Below are positions 1 through 7,973 of a DNA stretch of 64,000 nucleotides, piece after piece. The first letter of the stretch is position 1. Each line of letters begins with the position of its first letter. The notes beneath the pieces were generated by a model. It saw only the letters and a list, made by a program, of their open reading frames with translations, was not told the origin of the DNA and ran no database searches. Position numbers and translations under genes: made by a program. This stretch comes from Micromonospora sp. WMMD1102 (GTDB lineage Bacteria > Actinomycetota > Actinomycetes > Mycobacteriales > Micromonosporaceae), in the NCBI RefSeq assembly GCF_029626265.1, contig NZ_JARUBN010000001.1:7691001-7755000 (forward strand), given 5' to 3'.

Positions 1-1514
1 GGCAGGGATGGCCGGGTGGGTTCGGGGGCGGTTTCCCGGCCGACCTGGGCCAGGATGTCCGCCGCATCGACCGGAGCCGGGAACCGCGTAGCCATGGCCC
101 GGATCTCGTCGTCGGAGATGTACGAGAACCGGACTCGGGCGGGTTCCGGGGTGCCGTCGAGGATGACGTACCCGACGCCCTTGGCCCAGCGCGGCATCTG
201 GTCGGCCAGCGCGCCCCGGTCGCGGGCACCGTCACCGAGCACCATGTCGACCTGCGACGCTTCGGTGAGGCCGAGTGCGATGCGGGTGGGGAACAGGTCC
301 CGGAACGGCAGGACTTCCTTGCGTGGGTCCTGCAACGCGGCCACGACCAAGACGCCGACCCCGGCTCCCTGGGACAGCAACAGTCCCAGCGACGCGGCGA
401 TCCGCTTGCGCAGCTCGACGTCCTGGAGATAGGCGGTGAGCGCGGCCATTTCGTCGATGACGACCACGACCAGGGGATCGGCGACGGTCGGCGTGTGCAC
501 CCGGACGGCGCCGGCAAGCCTGGCCTGCCGTTCCCGCATGACGGTGACCGCCTCGTCCAGGAGGTCGGCCATGGCCTCGAACGACTTGCAGGCGAACCGG
601 GCGAACATCGGTCGCCCCATGGCGAACTCCATCCCGCCCTTTGGGTCGATGACCCAGAGCCGGACCAGACCGGAGGCGACCCCGCCGCCGAGTGCGCGGA
701 CGAGGGACCACAGCACCGAGCCCTTGCCGCGCCGGGTGGCGCCGCCGACCAGGACGTGAGTTGCCAGCAGGTGCAGGCACCAGGTACTCAGGTCATCCCG
801 CCTGGCCAGCGGCAGCGCGGTGAAGTCCGGCACCGCCGGGACGTCGAACGGCGGAACGACAGCGCGCAGCGCGTCAGTGCGGACCAGGACCAGGTAGACG
901 ACGCTGGGCCGGTCGCGGAACCGAACGGCATCGACCGCGCGGAGCAGCCACGCCCACCGCCCCGACCGGGTTGGCCGGTCGTCGGGATGCTCGGAGTAGA
1001 CCCGGGCATGCCGGCGCCCGAACGCGTACGCCAGGTTCGACGTGACCCGCTGGAAGTCCTCCGGCGTCTGACCACGCACCATCCGGACCGCCAACACGTC
1101 CAACGCCGGATCAGAGCGCACCGACAGCAGCCGGGGCAGGACCGTCTGATGATCGAACCGTTCGGCCAGCCCGCACAGGGTCACAGCTTCACGCCACACC
1201 CGGCGGTAGACGGTCACCCGGCGGAACCAGCCGAGCAGCGGACCGGCGAACCAGGTCCACCACGATGCTTCGTGCCGCCACCGCCACACCGCCGACACCC
1301 CGCCGACCAGGACCAGCAGGGTGACGAGACCTTGCCAGCCGTGGTCGAGGTAGACGGTAAGGAGGAACGCCGTCGACGCGGTGGCGACCGGGTGGCGTAG
1401 GCACCACCACAGCGCCCGCCAGCCCCAGCGGAGCAGCAGGCCGGGAATCACCAACCACAACGGCAGTTCGAGCCGCTTGGGCCGGATCACCATCAGGTCC
1501 CCGGCCGAGGTCAT
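1..1514 (-). CDS. FtsK/SpoIIIE-type DNA translocase (TraB-like), C-terminus off window
   Basis: This is probably the septal DNA translocase that moves the element as double-stranded DNA during conjugation. The reading frame stays open to the window edge, giving 504 residues. Two hydrophobic stretches lie at about 15-35 and 46-73. Walker A GGATRRGKGS is at 257-266 and Walker B (VVVVIDEMA) at about 347-356, with the FtsK-like VIDPKGG between them. The start is ATG 1514; GTG codons at 1517 and 1520 are in frame behind a GGGGTGA ribosome site. It lies 26 bases after the preceding small gene, in the same operon. It differs clearly from the FtsK at 50278-52500, which is longer at its N-terminus. 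Confidence 0.9.
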   Translation of the reverse strand, partial: MTSAGDLMVIRPKRLELPLWLVIPGLLLRWGWRALWWCLRHPVATASTAFLLTVYLDHGWQGLVTLLVLVGGVSAVWRWRHEASWWTWFAGPLLGWFRRVTVYRRVWREAVTLCGLAERFDHQTVLPRLLSVRSDPALDVLAVRMVRGQTPEDFQRVTSNLAYAFGRRHARVYSEHPDDRPTRSGRWAWLLRAVDAVRFRDRPSVVYLVLVRTDALRAVVPPFDVPAVPDFTALPLARRDDLSTWCLHLLATHVLVGGATRRGKGSVLWSLVRALGGGVASGLVRLWVIDPKGGMEFAMGRPMFARFACKSFEAMADLLDEAVTVMRERQARLAGAVRVHTPTVADPLVVVVIDEMAALTAYLQDVELRKRIAASLGLLLSQGAGVGVLVVAALQDPRKEVLPFRDLFPTRIALGLTEASQVDMVLGDGARDRGALADQMPRWAKGVGYVILDGTPEPARVRFSYISDDEIRAMATRFPAPVDAADILAQVGRETAPEPTRPSL

Positions 1515-1540
1515 CACCACTTCACCCCGAGGCCGCCCGA

Positions 1541-1723
1541 TCATCGGACACCCCGCAGGGACACGAACCGCCCCGACGCGTCCCGGACCGCCGGCAACGG
1601 CAGAACGAGCTGATCCGCGCACAACGGGCAACGGCCGTCCGCGCTGTCGGTCGGGTCGAACCGGGACTGACACACACCACACCGCGACCGCACCTGGGCC
1701 GTACGGCGCCTACGCTTGGACAC
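1541..1723 (-). CDS. Small zinc-ribbon-like protein
   Basis: A 60-residue basic protein of unknown function. It has two cysteine pairs, CGVC and CPLC, spaced like a zinc ribbon, after a start of MSKRRRR type. I chose GTG 1723 because GAGAGG stands 8 bases before it; an in-frame ATG at 1744 would add seven residues. It lies between the 134-residue transfer-region gene and the FtsK gene on the same strand, with short gaps, so it is probably cotranscribed and part of the transfer module. Small zinc proteins in this position are common in actinomycete elements. Confidence 0.65.
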   Translation of the reverse strand: MSKRRRRTAQVRSRCGVCQSRFDPTDSADGRCPLCADQLVLPLPAVRDASGRFVSLRGVR

Positions 1724-1819
1724 GTCAAAGACCTCTCTCGCCATGAGCAGGGGGATTTGGCAAAGAGGGGCGGGGCTGCCGTCCGCCAAGACCAGACAGC
1801 CCCGCCCACCCAGCAGCGG

Positions 1820-2224
1820 TCAGGCCGCCGCCAACGACGAGTCACGGGTGACGCCGGCCGGGGCACGCATCCCGGTTGCCCGCAGCGAGTACGCCATCCG
1901 GTTGTTGTTCGTCACGTACGGCGTGACGGTCATGCCGTCGAACTCCACCGCCTCGAACGGCACGCCCGTCGGCGGCACCGGCTGGACGTCGGCCGAGATC
2001 TTGACCGTCGTCTCCCGCGACCGCTTCCCGAGTTCCGGGTCGAGGTCCATCACCCGGACCTGCCACACCCGCTGACCCGTCACTTTGTCCTTGGCCGGGG
2101 TCCGCCGCCCCGTCTTCTCGTCGTAGTCCTCCACCTCACCCAGCGACTCGGGCACCAACGCGCACCCCGCCGGGAACACGTCCTCACACCGGACCGCGAA
2201 CCGGGTCCCACCACGCAGAGCCAT
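1820..2224 (-). CDS. Conserved AICE transfer-region protein, function unknown
   Basis: A 134-residue soluble protein with no membrane segment and no motif I can tie to a catalytic role. It starts at ATG 2224 with GGAGG nine bases upstream. It is the first gene of the minus-strand operon that runs into the zinc-ribbon gene and FtsK, and sits directly downstream of the promoter and operators at 2244-2314. By position it resembles genes placed just before traB in pSAM2-like elements, possibly an accessory transfer or replication factor. The function is not known to me. Confidence 0.75.
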   Translation of the reverse strand: MALRGGTRFAVRCEDVFPAGCALVPESLGEVEDYDEKTGRRTPAKDKVTGQRVWQVRVMDLDPELGKRSRETTVKISADVQPVPPTGVPFEAVEFDGMTVTPYVTNNNRMAYSLRATGMRAPAGVTRDSSLAAA

Positions 2225-2243
2225 TGCCCAGACCTCCGAAGCC

Positions 2244-2314
2244 TGTCTGCCAAGTAGCTAACTTGGCTGCCATGTATGAGCTTCGAAGGTATGGCGACTT
2301 GGCAGACAAGTCAA
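2244..2314 (-). promoter_or_regulatory. Transfer-operon promoter with palindromic operators
   Basis: On the minus strand a -35 TTGACT (2309-2314) and a -10 TACCTT (2286-2291) are 17 bases apart and point at the gene starting at 2224. Overlapping them is a perfect 12-bp inverted repeat, TGTCTGCCAAGT at 2244-2255 and ACTTGGCAGACA at 2297-2308. The left arm also forms CCAAGT-N5-ACTTGG at 2250-2266. The likely binder is the GntR protein encoded at 3178-3990; that link is inference. No gene lies in 2225-2401. Confidence 0.7.
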
Positions 2315-2401
2315 CAAGTGGAGGGGAAGTCGTCTGCTTTGGACAGAAAAGTCCCTACGGGCGCGCGTCGAGGGAGGCCGAGCCCGGCGGGAGCGGGAAC
2401 G

Positions 2402-3190
2402 TCAGGGAGTCGGCAGGCCCGAGGCGGATGACGACGGCGAGGTCGACAGGAGCGACCGAAGGGCTTCGGCCCGTGCTTCGATGATCCGCATTCGCGCGGT
2501 GTGCTCGGCCGGGTCGCGGTGCGCAGCCTGGCCGGTCATCTGTCCGGGCCACTTGCGGTAGAGCAGCCCGGGTTCGGCGATGAAGTAGCCGTCACTGACG
2601 ACGTTGGCCGCGATGAGCAGGCCGGTGTCCTCGGAGGCGGGTAGAGCCATCCAGCCGCCGAGGGCCAGGAGGAGATCCCGGCGCATGCACAGGGTCGCCG
2701 GGTGTACGGGCGCCCGGTAGTCGTTGGCCTTCCAGAAGGCGAGGACCGCACTGCGGCTGATCGCTCCGTCGGGTGGGTCCTTGTCCCATCCGTGCGTTGA
2801 CCCGTCGGGGTGCAGGTCCAGGACCTGCGACGTGACCCAGCCGAGGTGCGGATTGTCGGTGAGCGTGGCGATGTCTCGGGCAAGCGCGCCCGGGGTGAGT
2901 TGGTCGTCGGCGTCGAGGACCTTGACGAATTCGCCTTCCGCCCGTGCCAGGGCGAGGGTTCGGGCGACGCCTGGGCCGCCGGGCCGGCCGCTGCCGGCGA
3001 GGATTCGGGGATCGTCGGGGAGTTGGTCGAGTAGTAGCCCGTCCTGCCCGTCCTCCTGGACGAGCCACTGCCAGTCCCACCCGTCCGGCATCTTCTGCCC
3101 AGTCAACGACCCGTAGGCGTCGGCGAGGTAGCCGACGCTGGGCCAGTGAACCGGCGTGACGACCGAGACGAGTCGGCTCAAGCGTTCCAC
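2402..3190 (-). CDS. Family 2 glycosyltransferase
   Basis: A 262-residue GT-A fold enzyme of family GT2. It opens with SVVTPVHWPSVGYL in place of the usual SVIIPVYN, has GVARTLALARAEGEFVKVLDADD (acidic DxDD triad for the nucleotide-sugar metal), and an acidic SEDTGL in the acceptor half. No transmembrane helix is seen, so it is probably cytoplasmic. It starts 13 bases inside the end of the GntR gene, so the two are coupled. A sugar transferase tied to the element's repressor is curious and suggests a conserved role, perhaps surface modification of the host cell. Acceptor and sugar are unknown. Confidence 0.8.
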   Translation of the reverse strand: MERLSRLVSVVTPVHWPSVGYLADAYGSLTGQKMPDGWDWQWLVQEDGQDGLLLDQLPDDPRILAGSGRPGGPGVARTLALARAEGEFVKVLDADDQLTPGALARDIATLTDNPHLGWVTSQVLDLHPDGSTHGWDKDPPDGAISRSAVLAFWKANDYRAPVHPATLCMRRDLLLALGGWMALPASEDTGLLIAANVVSDGYFIAEPGLLYRKWPGQMTGQAAHRDPAEHTARMRIIEARAEALRSLLSTSPSSSASGLPTP

Positions 3191-3990
3191 CGCTTCAGCT
3201 TCGTCGTGAAGCAGAGTTCCGTCCGGTCACCAGGGAAAACGATGTCCGCGATCTCTACCACGCGATCCCGGATGTCGTACGAAGTCTTGCGCACGTCCAG
3301 GACGGCAACCCCGGCTTCGATGTCGAGTAGTTCCGCCTCGTCCGGCAGCGGTGGCCGGGCCTGTACGACCTCTTCGATCCGGTCCAGCTCGATGCCGACG
3401 GTGGAGAGCTGATGTTGCGTGCCGCCCGGCCACGGTTCGTAGTCGGCGGAGAGTAGTTGCTTGTTGCCCTTCACCAGGTCATACGGCAGGTAGGAGTACG
3501 ACGCCGACAGCGGGGCGGTTTCGTGCCGGGAACTGGTCCAGTAGACCCGCCGCAGCAGGGGCGCACCGACCGGCAGCCCGAACGCCGCCGCCATCTCCTC
3601 GTCCGCCTTCACCTCGGAGTATTCGGCGTGGAACTTGAGATCATCCACCGTCAGCCCGGTGTCATGCTCTGTCCCGCCGGTTCGCCGCCGCTCGGCCTCG
3701 TCGAGGAGAACCCGATCCTTTTCCCACTGGTACCGCTCGGTGTTGCGTCGCCGGACCCGCTGCCGGGGCGCCCGCACGTAGGTGCCCCGGCCCTGCTCGG
3801 CCCGGACCAGGCCCCATTCCCGAAGCTGCCGGATGGCGTTACGCACGCTGGTCCGGGACAGGCCGGAGGAGTCGGCCAACTCCGTCTCGCTCGGCATGGC
3901 CGTACCCCGGGGAAGTTCGCCGCTCTCGATCCGGGCGCGCAGATCCTCCGCAAGCTGGAGGTAGCGCGGACGCCAGTCACGAGAGTTCAC
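3178..3990 (-). CDS. GntR-family regulator, KorSA-like
   Basis: About 270 residues from GTG 3990. The N-terminal winged helix (PRYLQLAEDLRARIESGELP, then SRTSVRNAIRQL and GRGTYV) is followed by a UTRA-type ligand domain with the signature EPWPGGTQHQLSTVGIELDR. In pSAM2 the GntR protein KorSA represses the transfer and activator genes, and this one is the natural candidate for the operators at 2244-2314. An earlier in-frame start at 4074 would overlap the upstream gene. An inverted repeat at 4010-4025 just before the chosen start suggests autoregulation. It is clearly paralogous to the regulator at 55421-56245. Confidence 0.9.
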   Translation of the reverse strand: MNSRDWRPRYLQLAEDLRARIESGELPRGTAMPSETELADSSGLSRTSVRNAIRQLREWGLVRAEQGRGTYVRAPRQRVRRRNTERYQWEKDRVLLDEAERRRTGGTEHDTGLTVDDLKFHAEYSEVKADEEMAAAFGLPVGAPLLRRVYWTSSRHETAPLSASYSYLPYDLVKGNKQLLSADYEPWPGGTQHQLSTVGIELDRIEEVVQARPPLPDEAELLDIEAGVAVLDVRKTSYDIRDRVVEIADIVFPGDRTELCFTTKLKRWNA

Positions 3991-4009
3991 GGCGCTTACG
4001 CTACCGCCT

Positions 4010-4025
4010 AGACGTTGATACGTCT
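4010..4025. promoter_or_regulatory. Candidate operator upstream of the GntR gene
   Basis: AGACGT-TGAT-ACGTCT is a perfect 6-bp inverted repeat in the gap between the DUF6907-like gene and the GntR start. The position fits autoregulation; the binder is not shown. Confidence 0.4.
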
Positions 4026-4051
4026 GCCGGGCCGTCGACCTGTCGCGCCGG

Positions 4052-4408
4052 TCAGTCACCGCCCTCGTCCCCAAGCAGCGGATCTTCTCGGAGCTGCCAG
4101 GCCCCGACCGGATGCGGCAAGTGGATGATCTCGGCGAGGATGCGGCCGGTCTGCGCGAACGTGAGCAGCACGGTTTCGGTAGACCCGTAGCGCGTGACGT
4201 CGACCTTCAACAGCGGAGCGTGCGCGGCGCCGCGATCGGCGACGAGTTGGACGCTGAGCCAGCCGCTGCCCTCCCGGCCGACGGTCGCCATCCGGCTACG
4301 GTGCCTCGTGTCCGCGGCCAGGCAGCCCTGACACCAGACGGGGCACGCGTCACGCCGCAGGTCCCTCGTCCACGGCAACCCTGCGGCGTTGTGGTCACTC
4401 CCGGCCAT
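4052..4408 (-). CDS. DUF6907-like small protein (copy 2)
   Basis: A 118-residue protein of the type often found in actinomycete elements. A CPVWCQGC motif with a nearby histidine (DTRH) precedes a beta-rich body (SVQLVADRG, LLKVDVTRY, VLLTFAQTGRI). It probably binds a metal; the role is unknown. The start ATG 4408 lies inside the end of the preceding gene (14-base overlap), so translation is coupled. A longer reading from 4534 would run through the neighbour and is unlikely. It ends 61 bases before the GntR start. Confidence 0.65.
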   Translation of the reverse strand: MAGSDHNAAGLPWTRDLRRDACPVWCQGCLAADTRHRSRMATVGREGSGWLSVQLVADRGAAHAPLLKVDVTRYGSTETVLLTFAQTGRILAEIIHLPHPVGAWQLREDPLLGDEGGD

Positions 4409-4742
4409 CGTCGTCTGCCCGTGGTGGAGTGAATCCGGCCTGGTGCAGCAGCTCGTCCAGGTGCCGAGCGAGGCGCCATACCTCGGCCAGCCGAAGCACT
4501 GCCCCGCCGGATCCCCGCCACCGGCCGACAGCATGAAGCCCGATCATTGGCTGACCTGCCTGCCCGGCGAACAGGTACACGACGACGCTGCCACCGCCGC
4601 GCCGGTCGCCGAAACTCCGTACCGGACCCTTGTGATGGCGAAGCGGGTGCTGCGTCTGCGGCGGCACCACGAACTCACACCGCTGAGGCACACACCACGG
4701 CGGATGTGCTACCTCGGGCCGCTGCCGAGGCGCCCTGCTCAC
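4395..4742 (-). CDS. DUF6907-like small protein (copy 1)
   Basis: A 115-residue protein with HPPWCVPQRC and a downstream histidine, then GGSVVVYLFAGQ and a helical end (RLAEVWRLARHLDELLHQAG). It is built like its neighbour at 4052-4408 and may be an ancient tandem duplicate. Start GTG 4742 has an excellent GGGAGG site 8 bases upstream, and its GTGA overlaps the stop of the small gene at 4739-4972. Function unknown; the cysteine/histidine pattern suggests zinc. Confidence 0.7.
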   Translation of the reverse strand: MSRAPRQRPEVAHPPWCVPQRCEFVVPPQTQHPLRHHKGPVRSFGDRRGGGSVVVYLFAGQAGQPMIGLHAVGRWRGSGGAVLRLAEVWRLARHLDELLHQAGFTPPRADDDGRE

Positions 4743-4972
4743 CGGGACCACCTCCCGCCACGTCCCCGGAACTCCTGCCCGAGCGTCAACAGCGGCACAT
4801 CCCGCCAACAGACGTACTCACGCGTTCGAGCCGTAGCCCAGGACGGCACAGCGGGCCGAGGAGTCGCGTAGGCCACGACTCGGCGTGTGGACGGCGCCGA
4901 CCTTGGCCGTCGACTGTGGCGCCCAGGCGACCGCCAGAACGCGAGCCAGACAGGTAAGCGAACACGGCGCAT
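4739..4972 (-). CDS. Small basic protein, first gene of the DUF6907 operon
   Basis: A 77-residue, arginine-rich protein with no recognised domain. ATG 4972 has GGAGG about five bases upstream, and the stop overlaps the next start as GTGA, the arrangement seen through this operon. These two translation signals are the reason I accept it, since the sequence itself is low in complexity. An in-frame GTG at 4975 is the alternative start. Confidence 0.5.
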   Translation of the reverse strand: MRRVRLPVWLAFWRSPGRHSRRPRSAPSTRRVVAYATPRPAVPSWATARTREYVCWRDVPLLTLGQEFRGRGGRWSR

Positions 4973-5304
4973 CACGACCTCCTTGCAGGGTGATTGAGAG
5001 AGCCGGTGGCCGGCTTCCTGGCGGAGGCTGGACCGGCCACCGGCCCGATGACGGCACGGCGCACCGCCCGGAGAGCGGCGTCGGGTATCGCCGTGCCCAG
5101 CTCAGGCACACGCGGGATCGCGTCGAACCACTGCTCGGCGCGGCAATGCACTTTGGATGCGCGGCCGAGGTGACGGCATGCCAACCCCTTGCCAGACCAG
5201 CTACCCCGACCGCACATCAGAAAGGTACCTACAACCAGGCAGCTTGTCTATACATCCATGAAGGCTATGGATGGCTGCCGAGAACACGGCAGACAGGTAC
5301 GGTG
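4973..5304. promoter_or_regulatory. Divergent regulatory region with inverted repeat
   Basis: There is no convincing gene in these 330 bases. CATCCAT-GAAGGCT-ATGGATG at 5253-5273 is a 7-bp inverted repeat about 30 bases before the GntR start at 5305 and is a fair autoregulatory operator candidate. The minus-strand operon beginning at 4972 must also be driven from here. Confidence 0.45.
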
Positions 5305-6072
5305 ATGCCCGTGCCAACCCCGCACAGACAACCCCGGTACCGCGCCATCGCCGACGAACTCCGACGCCGCATCGCCGCAGGCGCCATACCAGCTGGTGCC
5401 CTCATCCCCTCCGAGAGCGCGCTAACGGCCGAGTTCCACGTCGCTCGCGGGACTATCCGCGAAGCCATCAACGTGATCCGCAGTGAGGGCCTGGTCGTGA
5501 CCGAACACGGCCGAGGCACCTACGCCCGCCCCGACCTCCCTGTACGGCGACTTGCGTACGACCGTTACCAGATAAAGACCCATGACGTAGCTCTGCCCGG
5601 TCAGTTGGCCACCACGAGCGGAGTCGACAAAGACGACCAGGTCGACGCGCAGCACCAGGAGATACCCGCCACTCCTAAACTTGCTCAACTGTTCGGCGTC
5701 GAACCCGGAAGGATGCTGCTGGAGCGCCGTCTACTCACCAGCGCTCACGCTGTACCCCAACAGCTGACCACATCTTACTATTTGCTCGATATGGTCGCCG
5801 GCACTACGGTATTTGACCCTAGCCGCGAACCTTGGCCTGGCGGACACGTTGCGCAGCTACGGCTCCTTGGCGTTATCGTGACCAAGATTCAAGAGCTTGT
5901 GCGGACACGTATGCCTACGGGTGAGGAGGCTGACGCACTCCGATTACCGCCGGGGGCACCGATCATCGCCGTAACCCGCCGAACGATGGCGGATGTAAGA
6001 GTTGTTGAAGTTGCTTGTGAAATGGCGTTTTCTGCCGATAGAACCGAGCTGGAATACGAGATCTACGCCTAA
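5305..6072 (+). CDS. GntR-family regulator with UTRA-type domain
   Basis: 255 residues. The winged helix (PRYRAIADELRRRIAAGAIP, GTIREAINVIRSEG, GRGTYARP) is followed by a UTRA-like domain containing REPWPGGHVAQL, which matches the EPWPGGT signature of the other two GntR proteins here. Start ATG 5305 is preceded directly by an in-frame GTG. The 3' half is noticeably richer in A+T than the N-terminal half, blending into the low-GC cargo. It is convergent with the HEPN gene (25-base gap). It may regulate the divergent operon at 4972 or the cargo; this is inference. Confidence 0.88.
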   Translation: MPVPTPHRQPRYRAIADELRRRIAAGAIPAGALIPSESALTAEFHVARGTIREAINVIRSEGLVVTEHGRGTYARPDLPVRRLAYDRYQIKTHDVALPGQLATTSGVDKDDQVDAQHQEIPATPKLAQLFGVEPGRMLLERRLLTSAHAVPQQLTTSYYLLDMVAGTTVFDPSREPWPGGHVAQLRLLGVIVTKIQELVRTRMPTGEEADALRLPPGAPIIAVTRRTMADVRVVEVACEMAFSADRTELEYEIYA

Positions 6073-6096
6073 TCTATAGTAGCTCTGCACTTGGCG

Positions 6097-6801
6097 TCAG
6101 GGGGTTGACAATAATTGCAGACGAGCCATCTTATCAAGCCAGTCGCAGAGATGTAGCTGGACATGGTCAAGAAGTAGGCCCAGCGACCGTGTTGTCTCGC
6201 GTAACTGGACATAGGTCTTCATGCGACCAACTGCAACGGGATCTTGCTCCCAGTGTGCAATGGAGTTCCGCTTTGCCTGTATCTCCTTGAGGAGAAGTAG
6301 ATCCTTCGGGTCGTTGCGCCATTCCCCCGGAAGATCAAGTAATTCCCATAGCGCAGAGAACTGCCTCTCGTTGACTGTCTTTCCGTCGGCGAGTTTGAGA
6401 TCGTCAGAGAAGTCGCTGATCAACCTCTCGTCGCCCGAGTGAAGCGAGATGCTTCGGAGCAACTTTGCTCGAGACGAGAATGATGCTACGTTTTGTTCCG
6501 CACAACGCCTAAACTCGACGGCTTCAAGAATTGCGAGCAAACCCATCGGAAGTCGCTTACGCGGGACTCGCAGGGCGCAGAGATCGGACGAAAGCGCTGC
6601 GGGGAGGTCCCTCATCAACTGCTCTAGAATCCCTGCGCAGACGACAAACGTGAGTGCACGATTCATCGCCGCAACACCGTCGGCATCAAATTGGTCCTGG
6701 ATGAGATTCACTCGGGCTTGGTCTAGAGCCTGTAGTCGCCGATCTTCGCGAGCGATCAGCCGTGACGCCTCTTCGAAGATAGTCTCTATCGCGTAGGTCA
6801 T
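6097..6801 (-). CDS. HEPN-domain RNase, MAE_28990-like
   Basis: A 234-residue all-alpha protein. RNSIAH at 178-183 is the HEPN catalytic R-x4-H motif near the C-terminus, and the N-terminal half (EEASRLIAREDRRL, FVVCAGILEQLMRDL) resembles the MAE_28990/MAE_18760 HEPN group. That group is known from defence neighbourhoods and often sits by DUF262 genes. HEPN proteins of this kind cleave RNA, usually to halt an infected cell. Its start overlaps the DUF262 stop by four bases (ATGA), so the two are coupled. Codon use is unlike the chromosome. The family call is from motifs only. Confidence 0.75.
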   Translation of the reverse strand: MTYAIETIFEEASRLIAREDRRLQALDQARVNLIQDQFDADGVAAMNRALTFVVCAGILEQLMRDLPAALSSDLCALRVPRKRLPMGLLAILEAVEFRRCAEQNVASFSSRAKLLRSISLHSGDERLISDFSDDLKLADGKTVNERQFSALWELLDLPGEWRNDPKDLLLLKEIQAKRNSIAHWEQDPVAVGRMKTYVQLRETTRSLGLLLDHVQLHLCDWLDKMARLQLLSTP

Positions 6802-7850
6802 CTTGGGCTAAAGAGTTCTTCTGCGCGATTCACGCGGCCGATCACGCTTCTTCTTGCATTGGTGCCCGTTCTGACGAACTCCAACATCTCTGGGTCGTTG
6901 AGCCAGTCGCCCTCCGGCCGTATCGGCACCTTTCCCGCCCTGAATACGCGAGCGATCCCCACGAGTACTGCTTCAAGGTGGTTAAGCGGTGTTACCTTGG
7001 TTCCTGATCGGAGGAACGGCCCGTTGACGATGGCTCCCAAGAAATCAACGCACTTGTGGAACTCCTGTCGCCGTGCCTCGGTGTCGGTGATATTAGTATG
7101 CTTCTTCATGTATTCGTTTAGAAAGCCCGTGACACTTCCTTGGAAGCTTTCCACGTCATCGAGATACGCGAAGAATTTGAGAACCATCTCTGCTGCAGTT
7201 CCATTCCTCTTGTCGACTTCTTTGAGCTTGAGCAGTCTCGTGTACGGCTCGTATTCGGCCAAATTTTCGACTAAAGTATTCAGTGTACCTCGATATACGC
7301 ACGCCCTGACTTCCTGCCCGGATAGCTCCACTGCTCCTTGGTTTAGACGACGGAACAGCTCAAATCGCACGTCCAAGTCTGATTTGTCACTCAGCACTTG
7401 GATACGAAGATAGCGGCGCTCAAACATGAGCTTTATGGGGCGGGGAAGATCTTCGTACGATACGCCTTGAAAACCCTCGAGAGTCTTAAGTCCGGTCAAT
7501 CGAAGCGGCCGTTGCGAGAAGTGCAGAAGGTCGGACTCGGGCGCGTCAATGGCCATGAATCTCAGGAGAGTGCAAATCCTTTGTAAGCCATCGACAACCT
7601 CCCAAGTCCCATCACCATTCGTGGCTACGAAGATTGCTGGGACGGGCAACCCAAGCAAAAAGGACTCAACCAGCGCAGACTGCAATTGATCATTCCAGCG
7701 GAATTGCCGCTGGAACTCTGGCGCAATCCGGACCTCCCTCTCCTCAACCATCCTGGCCAGCTCCCGTAAGGATAGGTCGAAGAAGTCCACGTCAACTGCT
7801 TGCCGGTGCTCTGCAAGCTCCGCTTGTAGGACCGAGTGGTCGATCGCCAT
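6798..7850 (-). CDS. DUF262 (ParB/Srx-fold) nuclease-like protein
   Basis: 350 residues with DUF262 hallmarks: a PEFQRQFRW motif at 44-52, VVDGLQR at 85-91 (the DGQQR position), and FRRLNQG near 166-172. DUF262 is the NTP-dependent nuclease half of GmrSD-type modification-dependent restriction and occurs in many defence systems. The DUF1524 HNH partner domain is absent here, so cleavage would need another factor. It is coupled to the HEPN gene downstream and lies 123 bases after the methyltransferase. No good ribosome site precedes ATG 7850. A sample of this gene (7141-7200) is about 47% G+C against over 70% around it. Confidence 0.85.
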   Translation of the reverse strand: MAIDHSVLQAELAEHRQAVDVDFFDLSLRELARMVEEREVRIAPEFQRQFRWNDQLQSALVESFLLGLPVPAIFVATNGDGTWEVVDGLQRICTLLRFMAIDAPESDLLHFSQRPLRLTGLKTLEGFQGVSYEDLPRPIKLMFERRYLRIQVLSDKSDLDVRFELFRRLNQGAVELSGQEVRACVYRGTLNTLVENLAEYEPYTRLLKLKEVDKRNGTAAEMVLKFFAYLDDVESFQGSVTGFLNEYMKKHTNITDTEARRQEFHKCVDFLGAIVNGPFLRSGTKVTPLNHLEAVLVGIARVFRAGKVPIRPEGDWLNDPEMLEFVRTGTNARRSVIGRVNRAEELFSPR

Positions 7851-7973
7851 AGTTCATGTTCTACCAGACGTGGCTGTTGCGCGGTATAGCCCGTGAGGTT
7901 AGAAGGCGGAGTAGGACGTCGACTGCCAAAGCACCATCAGGTACGGTGTGTCGTCAGCGGCTGGTTAGGTCTA

